Assembly (NCBI GenBank): GCA_036362985.1
Contig: JAYGXS010000007.1
Span: 7,910,675 to 7,974,674 of the forward strand
Direction: 5' to 3'
From: Ligula intestinalis
Lineage: Eukaryota; Platyhelminthes; Cestoda; Diphyllobothriidea; Diphyllobothriidae
DNA length: 64,000 nucleotides
The notes under the pieces were generated by a model, which made no database searches, had not been told where the DNA came from, and worked only from the letters and a program-made list of their open reading frames with translations. Every line of letters starts with the position of its first letter. Within the stretch, counting starts at the first letter, position 1. Of this stretch, positions 29,730-40,410 are shown one piece after another. The translations under genes and the position numbers were made by a program.

Positions 29730-30062
29730 AAAGTCACGCGGGGCCAGCAGCCGACGCTCACGGAGGGAGAAGGTGGCAACGATCGAAAGTCATATGGCCG
29801 GAGTGGCATGCTTTTTTACGGAGGAACCGATAGCGCTGTGAGTGAACACCAACGGCCCATTGATTCACGGCCTGACTAGGGCAAAGCTGACGAATGAGCC
29901 ACGCAGGGCCAACAGCCAACACTCACGGAGGAGGAAGGTGGCAGCGATCGACAATCATATGACCGGTGCAGCATGCTTTCTCACAGAGCCACCGACAGTG
30001 CCACGAGCGAGAACCAACGGCCGATCGATCCACCGCCCAACGAGGAGAAGGCTGGCATGTAG
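29730..30062 (+). repeat. Tandem duplication, two units of about 168 bp
   Basis: Units at 29730-29897 and 29898-30062 share GGGCCA.CAGCC, CTCACGGAGG, GAAGGTGGCA.CGATCG, CATATG.CCGG and ACCAACGGCC. Identity is about 75-80 percent by eye. No coding role is evident. Confidence 0.7.
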
Positions 30063-30261
30063 GCTGACGCTGCGGCAACCAGGATAGTGGCGCAAGAAAC
30101 GAAGCGGAGGCGGATCCACCATTGGTTGGCAGCAAAAACGTCGGAGGCAACCAGCGACCACCAAGCAGGCGAACGCACGTGCGTTGAGCACCAATATAAC
30201 ACATGGCTAGCGGCAAGGCAGATTCATTCAAGGCCCATGGAAAAGTAAGCACGTTACTCTG

Positions 30262-30816
30262 ATGATGGAGGCGAGTGTGCTTTTGAAGTGTCAGTCAAAA
30301 TATTATTTGATCCATGAAATTGTCCCCTCTGCTTCTTTCTCTTCGCGAGATGATGCACACGGTATGATGTCTGAATCTCGAATCTTCGCGATAAATTTTT
30401 ATTTAGTTTTAGTTTTTTATTTGGTTTGCTTGGCTGATGAGTTTACTATTTCGATTGATCAGTTTAAATTTACTCAAAGTTTACTTAGCTTGGTTTTATT
30501 CGGGTTTTTGATCAATTTTTTTTTAGTTTTTAGTTTATTACTTAATTTTATTAGATTTACTTTGGCTTTAATGTTATTAGTTTATAAATTGGTTTTCTCA
30601 TTTTATTTTCTTCCCCAGATAAGCCCCGCCCATCTAACTCCTATTACAGCCGGTCCCGTATTACACAAACCTGTCTTTACTGTGGTGTTGTTTGTAAGAA
30701 GTTCTCACCGTCATATAGTCCATACCTTACTCCTTCTCGCAGATACTCCGCGTTGTACTAGTGCCTTTTCTGTGGTTCATCCTCGTGCTTCCGATTTGTT
30801 TAGTTCAGCAGCCTAG
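30262..30816 (+). other. T-rich block with an open frame, probably not a gene
   Basis: The plus strand is very T-rich at 30385-30615 (TTTTATTTAGTTTTAGTTTT), so the frame reads as Leu/Phe-rich and looks membrane-like. No family is recognisable. Low-complexity sequence is the simplest reading; a nuclear copy of T-rich flatworm mitochondrial DNA is the alternative. Confidence 0.3.
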
Positions 30817-31159
30817 TTCGCTTATTCCTCAGGATTCCTGATATCTTCGGGGTCGACCACTCTCTCTCCCCCCTTAAGACCACATACAAGTAAAGTCAAG
30901 GCCACCCTTAGTTAAGAAACACATGCCTCGCTCTGCTCTCCGCCGTCGAAAACTTAAAATGCGTCGGTTTTGTGACCAAATCGATTTTTCAGCGCTACTC
31001 ACTGAGTTGTCGTCATCCTACTGGCCTGGGACGAAAAACGGTTGAATGGGCATCGCAGTCTACACAGCTTTTTTTCAGTAACGCTGTCGGTTATCCAGGT
31101 GAACACTGTCGGCAAAAGAGAGATTGGCATATTAAGCGAGTTATAGCCAACCCCAGGTG

Positions 31160-31400
31160 GTGCACCGCCTGTTGATCCCAAGCCCAAAGCTCTAACCATT
31201 CAACTCATTTACTTGCCTATTTAGATCAGGAATACTGAGATTTGTTGATGAATTCCACCCCCCTCTGATCGCTAAAAGAAGTCAATCGTCCCGTTCTCGA
31301 GTCCCGCCAGCAGCTGCACAACGACTAGCGGTATAAGGAGGATTACATTACCGGCAAAGACAGGAGAGACTGGAATGGCCATGAGGTTATTCGTCAACGT
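31160..31400 (-). mobile_element. SINE-like element, inverted copy
   Basis: The reverse complement has GAATGGTTAGAGC (A-box-like) and GGCCATTCCAGTCTCTCCTGTC. It also shares CAGCTGC and the GATCG end with 22740-22960. Confidence 0.5.
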
Positions 31401-32260
31401 GTGACCAAACCATAAGGACACTTTCCGACTTTACTCTTGCAATCAAGACGGGTCACTGCACAAGCCGGCCGGAACTGACATCTCTAGCGGACCATCAAAA
31501 GAGGCTGAACTGCGAATGATTAACATTTCTGTGCGTATAATGAATTCAGGTCTTGCTGAATTGGCGTATGAAAGTATTAATTAAGCGTCGTAGGTTATGT
31601 AGGCTTCGAAATGCCTGCTTATTTATCCCCAAGGGATTGCAGGCCGTATAATTGACTACCTGAATGTAAGAGAGAGCAAGAGGGTAGGATTTAAAGTTCT
31701 GCATCCGGACTGTGTTGTAGAGGGTCGGACTTGCAGCGTCCTACACGACACAGATTAGGACGGGGAAATAATTAACTAGCATTTATTGCAACCTACCGCG
31801 GCGCATTTTGAGATAATGGTGCCCATTGGCAGTCATTACTGTCAGTGTGCGTCACCTCCACTGACAAATTTGACAGCACTTCCGGTGCGCATATGGAAGC
31901 GAGTCAGCCAATTTGACGAGCACCCCCGGGCTAGGCAATTATCAGCAAAAAACGCGCAGATTGCCTGACATTGTCAAGCCTTCTCTCATCGCCATTGGGC
32001 ATTTGCTCCCAAAACTGAACGGCTTTAGATTAAGCATGAAGAATTCAACTTTTGCAAATGAGATTAATTTTATGCGGGTGTATTATGGCTGATTATATAC
32101 TGTTCCAGAATAAAAAGTTATCACTTATTACATATTAAATGCTACTTAGACCATTTAAGTAGTACTGTTAGTGTATAACCGATTATATCCTTCTGTTGGG
32201 TTCCTTAGTTCACGTTCAGTCCACGGGCTCATCTATTACATGGGTGCGAATGGTAAAGGC
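31365..32260 (+). repeat. Diverged direct repeat, copy 2 of the 26810-27720 unit
   Basis: Collinear with 26810-27720; see there. Confidence 0.7.
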
Positions 32261-32264
32261 ACCT

Positions 32265-33420
32265 AGTTTAGAAGTTATCAGAGACCGATTCTCAATAATG
32301 ATTACGAGTGGTAGTGGGGTAGAATTAATTACATATTCTAACCAGCTTACTACAATCCCCAAGGAAGCCCACCTTGGTGGATGCAGTCAGCCCAGTGCGG
32401 TATACGTCTCGGTCTCGGTTAATGGGCCACAACAAAATCCTCTGCGTGATCCACAGCCAAAGAGGATATAAGAAGAGAGGATCGCGCGCAGGTGATAAAA
32501 GTCGGAAGGCTCTGATGATCGAACCGACACATAAACTGCCCGCCGACCTCGAAGACGAACAGCGCTACTTCGGAGAGTGAGCTTGCATGCACGCGAACCT
32601 GACCGGGGATTGACTGGAGCCTGGGTCTCTGATGAAGACTCGGTCAGTCACCCTATCGAACTGGTGCCGGCATACGGAGTCCTGTGCAGTCACCTCCAGT
32701 GAGACGTCACTGCTGCTTGATTGGCCCCCGTCTTTCCATAACTTTTGCTTGTTTTTTGTTATCGCTTTTATCCCTAAATCCAGGAAGACTTCGGAATTTC
32801 AGACTAATAGTTTCAGTGAGCGGAGGGCCCCCTTCTTTTACACTTATTTTACAGCCCAAATTTTTTGACCTGACTAGAAGAAATAAGAAGGCAGGAGAGA
32901 GCAACGTTGATGGGCAAGGGCTTTATTTAAAAACACACAAAGACAGCGGGGTTTATGGGGTTCTTCAGCTTGTCCACTCTGGCATATTTATACGGTTCCA
33001 GTCTTTCTAGAATAGTCCTGACGCATGGTGTGTACCTGGGCATCGTGGACCTTCGTGGCTGCGGTGACTACCAACGCTGTGTGGGCGTGCGTGCGGACAT
33101 GCGGGCATGCTCCACCGTGGGCGGCTTGACTGCGGACATGACCCAGGTGGTCTGTGCTTCTCGTCGACTGCCGGGAATGCATGGGTTTCCCGCTTCCCTA
33201 ACACTTATGAACTACCAAGCGCCACAACGACAAAGCGTGGTCGACTTTCCTGCATATGAGCACCATTAAATTCAGCAGCGGGGATCAAAATATCCTCTCT
33301 CTACATGTAAGTGAGGGGCTAATCCCGTATAAACGACCGTGGTTGTTTTTGCTGGTATAGTATCTGCTCCGGTGTCCCCTCCTCTGACATCCGATGGCCG
33401 CGGCAAGCCGACTTACCAAC
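32265..33420. other. No gene; contains a short dispersed repeat at 33115-33175
   Basis: 33115-33175 matches 40035-40095 (GCGGACATGACCCA, GGTCTGTGCTTCTCGTCGAC). The rest has no recognisable coding sequence. Confidence 0.5.
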
Positions 33421-33427
33421 AGCCGGC

Positions 33428-33522
33428 TGCTGTTGCTACTGCTACTACTTCTGTTGTTGTAACTACTAACACTACTAACGTTACTACTGCTACTACTACT
33501 TCTACTAATAATAATAGTACCT
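33428..33522 (+). repeat. (ACT)n trinucleotide microsatellite
   Basis: Imperfect ACT/GCT/GTT triplets run directly into the PLE-7 fragment. Confidence 0.85.
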
Positions 33523-33759
33523 TGTCTTGACACAGGACATACTTTTGCATGGGACAAAACACGCATCGTTGGAGTTTGCCCCTCCAAAAAAGGCCGAGAA
33601 TTTCTTGAGGCCATGCACTCCGATGACTCATGCATCAACCGGCGTATTGAGTTAGCCGGAGTGTACAAACACCTCAAAGAAAGGTGGAAAAGACTGCAGC
33701 CGACAAACATGGACCAACATGAACCGCAATTAGCGTCCACACCGGATAATGTGGACTGA
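33522..33759 (+). pseudogene. PLE-7, C-terminal half of a GIY-YIG nuclease
   Basis: The frame reads DTGHTFAWDKTRIVGVCPSK, EFLEAMHSDDSCINRRIEL, YKHLKERWKRLQ and ends at TGA (33757-33759). This is the second half of the PLE nuclease domain; the YIG half and the whole RT are missing. The fragment starts exactly where the ACT microsatellite ends. Confidence 0.75.
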
Positions 33760-33887
33760 CCCCGGACAAACTCAAATTACAGTTGCCCATTAGTCATTAC
33801 GGCATTGCAACTGATAATCATGTCCATCACGATGCGACGCAAATTTTAACCCCCAATTAACACCCACACCACACTGACTATATAACT

Positions 33888-35839
33888 GTATGCGAACTGC
33901 CGAAGGTGCCGAAATCTCAGACGACAAGGATAAAGCTGACCATCTCTCTCAGTTCTTCCGGTCCGTCGAAGTGACTGAACCCGGTTTTCTATCCCACACT
34001 TATGAAGACAATTCGATCCCATCTATTGATACAGTCCTCTTCACCGAAGATGTAGTTAAGAATGAGCTTCGTAAATTGAAAGAATTGACCTCCCCAGGCC
34101 CCGATGCAATCCCGGCCAAGCTGTTGAAGGAGCTAGCTTCTGAAATGGCCAAGCCGTTAGCCTTAATCTTCCAGGCGTCATTTGTTACGGGCTGCCTACC
34201 ATCTGATTGGAAGACAGCGACGATCATCCCACTTTTCAACAGTGGAAGCCGAGCGTCCGCAAATAATTACAGGCCGGTGAGCCTTACCTCCATTTGTTGC
34301 AAAATCATGGAAAAAATCATTAAGAAGGCGTTGATGCAGTTCCTTGAGCAGAATCATCTCCTTTCCGATGCCCAACACGGTTTTCGCAGTGGTAGGTCCT
34401 GTCTTACCAATCTGCTATTCTCACTTGATAGCTGGACCAAAGCACGTGACGAGGGCAAAACGGTGCATGCGATCTACATTGACTTCAAAAAGGCGTTCGA
34501 TACCGTCCCTCATCAACGCCTGCTGCTTAAGCTGCGCAGCGCAGGCGTTCGCGGGAACCTCCTCCTATGGATCCAACACTTTTTGACAGGACGGTCACAA
34601 AGAGTCCAAGTCGGTCGCCAGCAGTCCTCAGGTTTACCTGTGGTGAGTGGCGTCCCACAGGGCTCAGTTTTAGGTCCCATATTGTTCCTCGTCTTCATCA
34701 ACGACTGTGTCAGGGAGCTAGACTGTGAAGTCACCTTGTTCGCCGATGACATCAAATTATGGAAAGTTGTCCAAAGTACGGCAGACGAAAACCATCTACA
34801 AGCCAACTTGAACAGATTGGAGGACTGGTCAAAGCTTTGGCTTATGCCTTTCAATGTTAGTAAATGTAACTTTCTTCAAATCGGCAGTTTTAGAGCATCC
34901 TGCACGAAAGTCTATTCTTTAAATGGTACTCCGTTGCAACAAGTTGAGAGTCAGAAGGACTTGGGTGTGTGGATAACTTCTTCACTCAAACCAACGCTGA
35001 ACTGTACGAAGGCGGCGAAGTCGGCCAGATCTATGTTACAACTGATTAGACGAGCCTTTATGGGGTTTGAAAAAGACAGCTTTTCCAAAATCTTTGGAAG
35101 CTTCATTCGGCCGCACCTGGAGTTCGCTATAGAGGCATGGAGACCTTGGACTGCCAAAGACTGTACTGTCTTAGAGAAGGTCCAGAGGCGAGCGACAAAG
35201 ATGGTCAAAGGTCTAGGAACATTGCCCTATGAAAGCAGACTGTCAATCCTCGACCTATTTCCCCTTACCTACAGACAACTCCGGGGGGACCTCATATTAA
35301 CGTTCCGTATTATGAATAAGCTGCATTGTTGTTTCGTTCCTGATGATTTCTTTGCCCAGGCTAACACGCCAACTTTGCGCGGGCATTCCCTTAAACTACG
35401 CCCAGGCAAAGCAAGGATCGACGGAAGAAAATTTTTCTTGACCAACAGAATAGTTTCAGCGTGGAACGCTCTTCCAGAAGAGGTTGTCCTCTCCACTAGT
35501 GTCCATGCATTTAAGAGAAGACTGGACATGTATCAAGTGCAAACGCAACGAAGGTGAAAACTCCTTCATCAGATTCCAATGAATCACTTACAAATGAATC
35601 ACATTGTTTATCACATCCACTGCATCAAATTATACTACTCGCGATTTGCGAGTAGTCATATATTTTTCTGTATTTTTCTGTTATATTTTTGTGAAGACTG
35701 TCTTCCCGGAACATGTAACTGTCGTAAAGTTTAAATTTTTCTTTGTATCAACTTATTTCATATCATCCTGTTACCAACAGGGAGTTCAAAGGCATTCGCC
35801 TATCTTTCCCTCAATAAAATGATACTGATACTGATACTG
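33888..35839 (+). mobile_element. CR1/Jockey-type LINE (LINE-F, family A), 5'-truncated
   Basis: The element starts within ORF2 just before the RT. It has an open RT frame, a 3' UTR with GGGAGTTCAAAGG and TTCCCTCAATAAAA, and a GATACT hexamer tail (about 35820-35839). 5' truncation and a short tandem tail are typical of target-primed LINE insertions. It is the best-preserved LINE copy in the window. Confidence 0.9.
33890..35557 (+). CDS. LINE-F reverse transcriptase, intact frame without endonuclease
   Basis: A 555-codon open frame covers the RT from the linker (EISDDKDKADHLSQFF) through SPGPDAIPAKLL, NNYRPVSLTS, HGFRSGRSC, IYIDFKKAFDTVPH (motif A Asp), SGVPQGSVLGPILF, LFADDIKLW (catalytic FADD) and QKDLGVWI. 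It then has the conserved C-terminal region (VQRRATKMVKGL, LPYESRLSILDLFPLTYRQL, WNALPEEVV). All catalytic residues are present and there is no stop or frameshift. The upstream endonuclease and ORF1 are missing, so it could not move on its own. The first residues may be read-in from flanking sequence. Confidence 0.9.
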   Translation: MRTAEGAEISDDKDKADHLSQFFRSVEVTEPGFLSHTYEDNSIPSIDTVLFTEDVVKNELRKLKELTSPGPDAIPAKLLKELASEMAKPLALIFQASFVTGCLPSDWKTATIIPLFNSGSRASANNYRPVSLTSICCKIMEKIIKKALMQFLEQNHLLSDAQHGFRSGRSCLTNLLFSLDSWTKARDEGKTVHAIYIDFKKAFDTVPHQRLLLKLRSAGVRGNLLLWIQHFLTGRSQRVQVGRQQSSGLPVVSGVPQGSVLGPILFLVFINDCVRELDCEVTLFADDIKLWKVVQSTADENHLQANLNRLEDWSKLWLMPFNVSKCNFLQIGSFRASCTKVYSLNGTPLQQVESQKDLGVWITSSLKPTLNCTKAAKSARSMLQLIRRAFMGFEKDSFSKIFGSFIRPHLEFAIEAWRPWTAKDCTVLEKVQRRATKMVKGLGTLPYESRLSILDLFPLTYRQLRGDLILTFRIMNKLHCCFVPDDFFAQANTPTLRGHSLKLRPGKARIDGRKFFLTNRIVSAWNALPEEVVLSTSVHAFKRRLDMYQVQTQRR

Positions 35840-35887
35840 TATGAGCACTTTGAAATGCTAAATGTTGTTTCCAAATTTCTCTCAAGT

Positions 35888-35932
35888 CTGACGACGAACT
35901 GGGATCCAGTGTCGAAAATTTACTCAATAAAC
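35888..35932 (+). ncRNA. Hammerhead-like stem-loop near a PLE end
   Basis: CTGACGA, an ACTGG/CCAGT stem with a GAT loop, GTCGAAAA, then CTCAATAAAC. The layout is the same as at 5428-5461 but with a different stem sequence. It lies beyond the 3' end of PLE-8 in the opposite orientation. Confidence 0.4.
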
Positions 35933-36220
35933 ATACTTATTGAATTTAAATATGGCAATAGCAGCAAAATGATTTATTGGATCCATATCATTTCGAGAGA
36001 GCTCGTCAGTTGCCGCCTCTCATTACTTAACGTGAATCACAAAAGAGAAGATACACAATGAATTCGTACAGAAAAATCGATATCAACACAAGGTCATAAG
36101 GAGTGGCCAAGTGGCTAATCAATAACATGAGAAGTTCAAAAGCTATGGTCAGCAAAAATAACGGAAAAAACACCTGAAGTAACAACTTAGGAGGAATACT
36201 GTATAAACAGGGAGCCAATG

Positions 36221-37412
36221 TTACCAAGGCAAAGTTAGGTTCACTACATGCTCCAACTGTTTACATAGGTCGGGTTTGACCCGCCGTATGTAGGCTGCCT
36301 CCAGGTAGCGTAAAGTGCGAGTTGTTCGTGCTCGAACAAGTACTCGGTAGGACGTTTTGGGGTCAACAGAATGGCCCGAGTCTAACAGATGTTCAGTAAT
36401 TGAGGATCGGGGAATTCTGTTTTCTTGTTTAATTAGCCAGCTAGGTAAATGTTCCTTAGCTCTGGTGGCCAATTGCCTCTGCGTTCGCCCTATGTACTTG
36501 CATCCGCAAGTACATGTAAATTCATAAATGCAGTTTGAAGTGGCGTGCATCGGCATGGCATCCTTCGCGTGAGGAACTGGTAAAGGCTTTGTCAGATTGC
36601 AAATTATCAGATCAGCAGCATAGTACGTCCTTTCAATGGCATTACAAAGGCGTCTTTTGATGGTGTTTAGTATGTTGTCGCCCTTAAATGGTAAGGAAAT
36701 GAAGACGGGCTTTTTTGGTGCTAATTGTCGAGTCAATTTAGGTCTTAGAGGTTTACTGTATTTGTCTATAAATTGACGTGGATATCCTCGCTTCATAAGC
36801 GTGCGTTTAAGGTTGGTTAATTCATTATCCAATGTATCCGTAGAACAGATCATTCTGGTCCTCTGGAAAAGAGTATATACCAAGTTACGTTTCCATTGAA
36901 TGGGAACAAAACTCAGATCATGTAAATACTGTCCTTTCCAGGTGTTTTTATGGAAGACCGTCCGTGTAATGGAACCATCTTTCTGTCTGGATAAGTGAAC
37001 CTCGAGAAACGAAAGATGGTTATCTTGTTCCTGTTCCATGCTAAATTTTATCTTAGGATGCAGACTGTTCATTGTAGACAATAATCCTTCGGCTTCCCTT
37101 GGATTGTCCACAATCGCAAATATATCATCTACATATCGTCTGTATAGTGTGTTATTGTTCAATTTGGCAGATACTTTGTCTTCTAAATGGCCCATAAATA
37201 TGTCAGCAAAGGTAGGTCCTAGTGGGCTTCCCATCGCGACTCCGTCAATTTGTCGGTATAATTGTCCATTGAATAGAAATTGGACATTCTTTGTGCATAA
37301 TTGTAGTAAGTTTCGTAATATTTCAGGGGCCAGACGGGTATCCGAAGAATAAGTGCAAATGATATCAATAGTTTCTTCCAAGGGAACGTTGGTAAATAAT
37401 GACTCAACGTCC
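36221..37412 (-). CDS. PLE-8, open RT plus GIY-YIG frame, 5'-truncated
   Basis: A 397-codon open frame on the minus strand starts at RT motif A (DVESLFTNVPLEE). It carries DGVAMGSPLGPTFADIFMG, the catalytic YVDD box (RRYVDDIFAI), FLEVHLSRQKDGS and KNTWKGQYLH, the thumb, then CIYEFTCTCGCKYIGRT and a complete nuclease tail (SSITEHLLDSGHSVD, EAAYIRRVKPDL). There is no stop or frameshift, so this is the youngest PLE here. The N-terminal RT fingers are missing because the 5' end joins a trinucleotide repeat at about 37413. The first codon shown is an internal TTG, not a real start. Confidence 0.92.
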
Positions 37413-38258
37413 AAGCTACTAGAGCTACTACTACTGCTGCTACGACTAATCCTGCTACTATTGCTATTCCTGCTGCTAGTACAAATACTATTACTGCTAT
37501 TAATACTAGTACTACTACTGCTATTACTACTGCTGCTACTGCTACTATTACTGCTATTATTGCTACTGCTGATAGTACTATTGCTATTACTACTACTTCT
37601 GCTACTGCTGGTTATACTAATAATACTACTGCTACTACTAGTACTGCTACTATTGCTGCTGCTACTATTGCTGTTACTACTACTACTTCTTCTGCCACTG
37701 CTACTACTACTGCCACTACTATTACTGCTACTACTACCATTGCTGATGGCACTACTACTACTACTGCTACTATTGCTGCTACTACTACTTCAGCTATTGT
37801 TATTGCTACTGCTACTACTACTATTAGCATTGCTGGTGGTACATGCTACTACTGCTGCTACTATCATTTCTGCTACTACAACTGTAAGTAAGGTTAGTAC
37901 TACAACTTATACTACTTATGCTGCTACTATTACTGCTACTTTTGCTGCTGCTACTATTGCTACTACTACTACTTCTGCTACTGCAACTTCTACTACTTCT
38001 GCTACTGTTGCTACTAAAAGTAGTAATGCTAGTACTACTACTAATACTACTGTTACGCCTAATATTGCTGCTGCTACTACTGCTACTACTACCATTGCTG
38101 ATTGTACTACTACTGCTGCTATTATCGTTGCTGTTAATACTAGTACTACTACTGCATCTCTTGCTACTACTACTACTATTAATGCTAGCACTACTACTCC
38201 TACCACTGCTGCTGCTACTATTGCTTCTCCTAATACTACTACCGCTCCTAAAGTTTGA
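37413..38258 (+). repeat. Large TAC/TGC-type trinucleotide microsatellite
   Basis: About 845 bp of imperfect CTA/CTG/CTT triplets. The long Leu-, Ser-, Thr- or Val-rich frames on both strands are artefacts of the triplet period and not genes. Confidence 0.95.
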
Positions 38259-38524
38259 CCTAGCGGTTGCCACAGTGTCCCCCTTTTCTCCCGCGTCTCA
38301 AAAGCCGCGACAAGCTCATCACCTAATAGGTGCTCCGCCCAAGCACGACAGCCCCCATACCCGACCTCAGGTTAGTTACGGTCATGCCTGCGGACAACAT
38401 GCGCATCGGCCGGGGCCCTTGTGATTACGCGCCCCAGACTTTCCCTTGGACCTAACCAATCACACACCCAACACACTCCCCCTGCTGACACGAACGAAAA
38501 CAAACGTGTACACACCACTCCACT
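38259..38524 (+). repeat. Dispersed repeat, left half (related to 40040-40255)
   Basis: 38415-38520 and 40148-40250 share TTGTG.TTAC.CGCCCCA, CGACCTAACCAA-like and CTGCTG.CAC.AA blocks in order. The right half continues at 38756 after a microsatellite. Confidence 0.6.
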
Positions 38525-38755
38525 GCTGATATTAGAACTACTGCTAGAAATACAACTGCTACTACCATTGCTGCCACTACTACTGATGATAGTATTACTG
38601 CTAACGTTACAAAAGCTGCTACTACTACTACTTCTACTACTACTACTACTACTTCTACTACTACTGTTACTACTGCTGCTACTACTACTACTGCTGCTGC
38701 TACTACTACTACTATTGCTGATTTCACAACTGCTGATAGTACTACTTCTACTACT
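38525..38755 (+). repeat. (ACT)n microsatellite inside a dispersed repeat
   Basis: About 230 bp of ACT/GCT triplets split the repeat. In the copy at 40255-40275 the corresponding position holds only about 20 bp. Confidence 0.85.
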
Positions 38756-38900
38756 TTGTGTATAAACACAAACAGTCAACTCACAGCTTTGTGTACCTCG
38801 CAAATCGCTGCCGACAGCTGACAGCTTTCTTCCATTGGAAGAAAGAATCTTAGTATCTGTGCTCACAGTAGATCGCTCATCCTGGAGCTTTTGTGAATTT
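38756..38900 (+). repeat. Dispersed repeat, right half (related to 40270-40405)
   Basis: Shared blocks: CACA.ACAGTCAAC, GTGTACCTCG/GCCTCGTGTG context, and GTAGATC.CTCATCC. Confidence 0.5.
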
Positions 38901-40030
38901 AAACATCGGCTTCGCATGCCAACTCGTCCTACAATATGCATGGTCTTGTTCCCCTCTCTTTGTGTTCAAAAGAGAGAGAGAGTGAAAACGGAAAAATCTT
39001 CGTTTCGCTGAGAGTCGTTCAATGTTGAGGACGAGAAAGGTGTAGTGACGCAACTGTGAGTGCAACGGTCAACCTTCATCCTCTCGCGGCTGCTTGCACG
39101 TGCGTACCAGTTTCTATCGACTCAAATTTTGTCTGGCCATTCATCTTCCGGAGGCTAGTTTACACACGACCTCGCTGGAGACGGTGGCGACTTCCGTGCT
39201 CTTATACTTCGGACGCCGCCCTCGCGGCTATGGTCATGAACTCGTCCGACTGCCGTCTTCCTCCAAACTAGTATCTACTAGCTCTTTACAGAATGCACGC
39301 TTCCTCTCACCTGGCTTCCAACTTCCTCTCTTTTCCCCCACGGAACCGAGCCTGAAGACCACAACGATAAGGGCCCTGCCTATTAACCTAAGCTTCTGCG
39401 ATAGAACTGCTCATGCGTGTAAACTTGGAGATGTTGTAAATTTGAACATGGGCTCCGCGTGTCTAGTCTCCCTGCTATAAACAGGGTTCTACGCCTCCCC
39501 CCTCCAAAATTGGATCTACATACGCGTGCAAAAGTTTTCCAAATATAACATCAGTTCTTAGTTGATCCCTCCTCCACCTGATCCATTTTCAGGGCTTATT
39601 TCCAGGCAACGACAACATATCTTAAGGTGCAGCCTCGGTGTTACTTTCTGAGTTGTTCGCCGTTATTCGCCTATTTATATAGCTGTGTGAATTCGGAGTG
39701 TCGGAACTGAGGGTTGCAGCAGTGTGAACGAGTTTTGAGCCCTAGCTGAACAAGCTGGCGAACGTTAATCAAGGAGCAGGATGGAAAGAGTGCCAAGTCA
39801 CACATGAGAGACAGTGTAGTTAAAGAAAAACACGGCTTGGTGTGTGTGAGTGTGTGTTGTAGCAGACCTCGGTTGCCATGACATGGTCTGCCCCCCCCCC
39901 CCCCTCAGGCATGACCTAGCAGCAGCTCGAGTGTCAACTTTTCGGCAGGGAACTATGGGGGTGCTTGGAAGGTTATAATGTACAATAACTGTTTACTTAC
40001 TAATCATAAGTAGTGTGAATTTTCACAACC
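38901..40030. other. No gene; homopolymer C run at 39890-39904
   Basis: Short frames only. A C run and a GT-rich stretch (39840-39860) are the only low-complexity features. Confidence 0.5.
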
Positions 40031-40034
40031 TTCC

Positions 40035-40410
40035 ATCGCGGGCGGCTTAACTGCGGACATGACCCACTTGGTCTGTGCTTCTCGTCGACTGCCATGAATG
40101 CAGAAAACAATATCTTACGCGCATCGACCTTCTCACCCAGAGGCTCTTGTGGTTACTCGCCCCACACTGCCCCTTCGACCTAACCAAATATCCAATCCCC
40201 CGTCTGCTGGCACAAAGACAAACGCGTCAACATCATTCCGCTGCTCACACGCTGCCGTACGGTCGCATTATTCGCACAGTCAACGCACGGAAACTTGCCT
40301 CGTGTGCCCACTAAAGTGCTCCCGTAAGCAAATTGTCTTCTTACCTTAGGCGGAACAATCTTTGTGTTTTTGGTTATAGTAGATCTCTCATCCATGTGCG
40401 TAGCACTGTC
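40035..40410 (+). repeat. Dispersed repeat copy (related to 33115-33175 and 38415-38900)
   Basis: Combines the segment shared with 33115-33175 at its left end and the segments shared with the two halves around the 38525-38755 microsatellite, so it shows the unexpanded arrangement. Confidence 0.6.

Noticed and set aside
29922..30252. Overlapping minus-strand frames up to 109 codons
   Set aside because: They lie in the GC-rich tandem repeat and carry no recognisable domain.
30262..30816. A 184-codon membrane-like protein
   Set aside because: The hydrophobic character is explained by the T-rich composition. There is no signal peptide, conserved motif or neighbour support.
33285..33740. A 151-codon minus-strand frame
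   Set aside because: It is antisense to the ACT microsatellite and to the PLE-7 nuclease fragment.
37353..38765. Very long Leu-, Ser-, Thr- and Val-rich open frames on both strands
   Set aside because: They come from the three-base period of ACT/CTG-type microsatellites, which keeps every frame open. There are no non-repeat protein features.
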